NCBI GenBank assembly: GCA_934623545.1
Contig: CAKTVN010000056.1
Coordinates: 1-8,586, forward strand
Source: an uncultured Oscillospiraceae bacterium
GTDB taxonomy: Bacteria > Bacillota > Clostridia > Oscillospirales > Oscillospiraceae
DNA: 8,586 nucleotides
Direction of reading: 5' to 3'
The notes beneath the pieces are model-generated. The model saw only the letters and a list, made by a program, of their open reading frames with translations. It was not told the origin of the DNA and did no database searches. Below, one piece after another: positions 7,479-8,586 of the stretch; position 1 is the first letter of the stretch; each line of letters begins with the position of its first letter. Both the position numbers and the translations under genes were made by a program.

Positions 7479-7484
7479 TATAAT
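7479..7484 (+). promoter_or_regulatory. Possible -10 box at the edge of the terminator hairpin
   Basis: A perfect TATAAT lies in a short AT-rich stretch after valS. Initiation from it would begin around 7490-7492, inside the 5' arm of the following hairpin, giving a transcript unable to form the complete terminator. Against this, no credible -35 box lies 16-18 bases upstream and there is no TGn extension. It may be chance in AT-rich DNA. Confidence 0.25.
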
Positions 7485-7522
7485 GGACACGCATGAAAGC
7501 CTTTTCGTGCGTGTCCATTTTT
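7483..7522 (+). terminator. Intrinsic terminator after valS
   Basis: Bases 7483-7498 pair with 7503-7518 to give a 16-bp stem (one T-G wobble, the lower 11 bp perfect) with the four-base loop GCCT. Five T follow at 7518-7522. It ends the T-box/valS transcript. It stands only 18 bases before the spoIIAA start codon, so it also lies in the path of any read-through into the sporulation operon. Confidence 0.9.
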
Positions 7523-7528
7523 ACGTTT

Positions 7529-7534
7529 GGAGGG
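7529..7534 (+). promoter_or_regulatory. Ribosome binding site that sets the spoIIAA TTG start
   Basis: GGAGGG at 7529-7534 lies six bases before TTG 7541. No ATG or GTG is available at suitable spacing, and the ATG at 7493 in the same frame is inside the terminator stem. This decides the TTG start. Confidence 0.85.
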
Positions 7535-7540
7535 ATCCGT

Positions 7541-7870
7541 TTGAATCTGACCAGTTTTTTGCAGGACAAGCGCCTGACCATCGCCCTCAAGGGCGAGATC
7601 GACCACCACAGCGCCAAGGATACGATGCGTGTGGTCGGCAACAAGATCGACCTCTACCTTCCGGTACAGTGCGTGCTGGACTTCCGGGAGGTGAGCTTTA
7701 TGGACTCCAGCGGCATCGCCGTCGTGATCTCCGCCATGCGCCATATGCGTGAGATCGGTGGCAAGCTTACCCTGCGCGATGTCCCGGCGCAGCCGATGAA
7801 GGTCCTCCGCGCGTCCGGGATCGAGAAGATCGTACAAATTGAGGAGAGGAGCCTTGAATATGAAATGTGA
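7541..7870 (+). CDS. spoIIAA: Anti-sigma-F factor antagonist
   Basis: SpoIIAA is a STAS-domain protein. In its unphosphorylated form it binds SpoIIAB and releases sigma-F in the forespore; SpoIIAB inactivates it by phosphorylation and SpoIIE reactivates it. The 109-residue product closely matches B. subtilis SpoIIAA: GEIDHHSA at 18-25, then VSFMDSSGIAVV, in which Ser57 corresponds to the phosphorylated Ser58 of B. subtilis, then IGGKLTL. The start is TTG, fixed by GGAGGG just upstream. Residues encoded upstream of the TTG would come from the terminator hairpin and have no family match. The 3' end overlaps spoIIAB by 11 bases, indicating translational coupling. No convincing sigma-H or sigma-A promoter lies between the terminator and the start. 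The rare start codon may hold its level down relative to SpoIIAB. Confidence 0.95.
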   Translation: MNLTSFLQDKRLTIALKGEIDHHSAKDTMRVVGNKIDLYLPVQCVLDFREVSFMDSSGIAVVISAMRHMREIGGKLTLRDVPAQPMKVLRASGIEKIVQIEERSLEYEM

Positions 7871-8300
7871 AAACTACATGAAGCTCGAATTTCCGAGCCG
7901 GTCCGCGAATGAGAGCTTCGCCCGTGCGAGCGTCGCGTGCTTTGCCGCCCAGCTCGACCCGACGCTCGACGAGATGAACGACATCAAGACGGCAGTCTCC
8001 GAGGCGGTCACAAACTGCATCGTCCATGCCTACCGCGACACCATCGGGACGGTCTGGCTCCGCTGCCGCATCCTTTCCGGCGATACGCTGGACATCATGG
8101 TCAAGGACAAGGGCTGCGGCATCGCGGACGTCGAGGCGGCGCGCCGCCCGATGTTCACGACCGGCGGCGAGGAGCGCAGCGGCATGGGCTTTACGATCAT
8201 GGAGAGCTTCATGACCGAGCTGCGCGTGGTCTCCGCGCCCGGAAAGGGCACGACGGTACATATGAAGCGGAAGATCGTCCGGCGGGGAAAAGCGGTGTGA
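7860..8300 (+). CDS. spoIIAB: Anti-sigma-F factor / SpoIIAA kinase
   Basis: SpoIIAB holds sigma-F inactive in the predivisional and mother cell and phosphorylates SpoIIAA using ATP. The 146-residue product is a GHKL-fold ATPase. The N box SEAVTN has Glu48 and Asn52. The G1 box DKGCGI starts at 83, and the ATP lid carries MFTT and ERSGMGFTIM, with G2 glycines at 108 and 110. A GKGTTV segment follows near the end. Length and motifs match B. subtilis SpoIIAB throughout (for example FARxxVAxFxAQLDPTxDE). ATG 7860 was chosen over the in-frame TTG at 7839 because GGAG at 7848-7851 is eight bases upstream and the resulting MKCENYMKLEF fits the family N terminus. Another ATG at 7878 is less well placed. 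Its end overlaps the sigF start by four bases. Confidence 0.97.
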   Translation: MKCENYMKLEFPSRSANESFARASVACFAAQLDPTLDEMNDIKTAVSEAVTNCIVHAYRDTIGTVWLRCRILSGDTLDIMVKDKGCGIADVEAARRPMFTTGGEERSGMGFTIMESFMTELRVVSAPGKGTTVHMKRKIVRRGKAV

Positions 8301-8586
8301 GCGCCCCGCTGGAGGAGCTGATCGTCCGCGCCCAGAGCGGAGACCGCACGGCAGGGGAGCAGCTCGTCGTGGAAAACTCCGGGCTCATCTGGTCGATCGC
8401 GCGGCGCTATTTCGGGCGCGGCGTCGACCCGGACGATCTGTACCAGCTCGGCTGCGTCGGCTTTCTCAAGGCGATCTCCGGCTTCGATGTCTCGTTCGGC
8501 ACACAGTTTTCCACCTATGCCGTCCCGAAGATCGCGGGTGAAATTCGCCGCTTTCTGCGCGACGACGGCTCGGTCAAGGTCAGCCG
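8297..8586 (+). CDS. sigF: RNA polymerase sigma factor sigma-F, 5' part (cut by window end)
   Basis: Sigma-F is the first forespore-specific sigma factor of sporulation. The frame from GTG 8297 is open to the window edge and gives 96 residues. It shows sigma-70 region 2: LVVENSGLIWSIARRY, then DPDDLYQLGCVGFLKAI (44-60), then FDVSFGTQFSTYAVPKIAGEIRRFLRDDGSVKVSR. The ending RDDGSVKVSR is of the sigma-F type; sigma-G usually has a PIRVSR-like ending. Gene order after spoIIAA-spoIIAB settles it. B. subtilis SigF is about 255 residues, so roughly 160 residues lie beyond the window. The start is GTG overlapping the spoIIAB TGA (GTGA), with a moderate GGGG at 8284-8287 nine bases upstream. No sign of frameshift or truncation within the visible part. 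Confidence 0.95.
   Translation, partial: MSAPLEELIVRAQSGDRTAGEQLVVENSGLIWSIARRYFGRGVDPDDLYQLGCVGFLKAISGFDVSFGTQFSTYAVPKIAGEIRRFLRDDGSVKVS

Noticed and set aside
7453..7479. A sigma-H-like promoter for spoIIA (ACGAAAA ... ATAAAT)
   Set aside because: It matches the -35 consensus poorly and lacks the GAAT -10 core at the right spacing.
7493..7540. ATG 7493 as the spoIIAA start
   Set aside because: It lies in the 5' arm of the terminator. The 16 extra residues do not match SpoIIAA, while TTG 7541 has a well-spaced GGAGGG.
4810..7644. A 944-codon open frame on the minus strand across valS
   Set aside because: Lies opposite an unmistakable valS. Long antisense frames are expected when codons are GC-rich at third positions. 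Its translation has no recognisable domain and it also spans the terminator and the spoIIAA start.

Overview
The window looks like a stretch of chromosome from a high-GC, endospore-forming Firmicute. I infer a member of Clostridia, possibly Oscillospirales-like, for three reasons: the coding regions are rich in G and C at third codon positions, genes are preceded by strong AGGAGG-type ribosome binding sites, a tRNA-Val T-box riboswitch sits ahead of valS, and a spoIIAA-spoIIAB-sigF sporulation operon is present. All genes I accept are on the plus strand. The genus cannot be fixed from the sequence alone.

Region 1 (1-3600) is a housekeeping run. After 160 bases of unassigned flank and an intrinsic terminator come uvrC (excision repair nuclease), rsmD (16S rRNA guanine methyltransferase), coaD (coenzyme A synthesis) and a coiled-coil protein of the DivIVA/SepIVA-like kind. 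Spacing is tight: a 4-base overlap, then 4 bases, then 12 bases. A perfect-consensus sigma-A promoter (TTGACA, 16 bases, TATAAT with extended -10) lies inside the rsmD coding region. It probably gives coaD and the coiled-coil gene their own transcript.

Region 2 (3601-4102) is a 502-base regulatory interval. A TTGACA/TACGAT promoter starts two bases after the previous stop codon. It is followed by a T-box riboswitch whose specifier codon can be read as GTC (valine) and whose T-box bulge reads TGGT, matching an ACCA tRNA end. The riboswitch has mutually exclusive antiterminator and terminator helices. A further ~200-base spacer has no gene.

Region 3 (4103-7522) is the T-box operon: an uncharacterised two-TM membrane protein with a YcxB-like tail, then valS, then a strong intrinsic terminator. 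Region 4 (7523-8586) is the sporulation operon: spoIIAA (TTG start), spoIIAB and the 5' part of sigF (GTG start), with overlapping genes. SpoIIAB binds and inhibits sigma-F and also phosphorylates SpoIIAA; unphosphorylated SpoIIAA frees sigma-F in the forespore.

The gene content is ordinary and I see no mobile element, CRISPR array, defence cluster or biosynthetic cluster. The points worth a second look are regulatory: the promoter buried in rsmD, the unknown membrane gene placed under the valine T-box, the terminators that abut the starts of uvrC and spoIIAA with no clear promoter after them, and a perfect TATAAT at the edge of the spoIIAA terminator hairpin.
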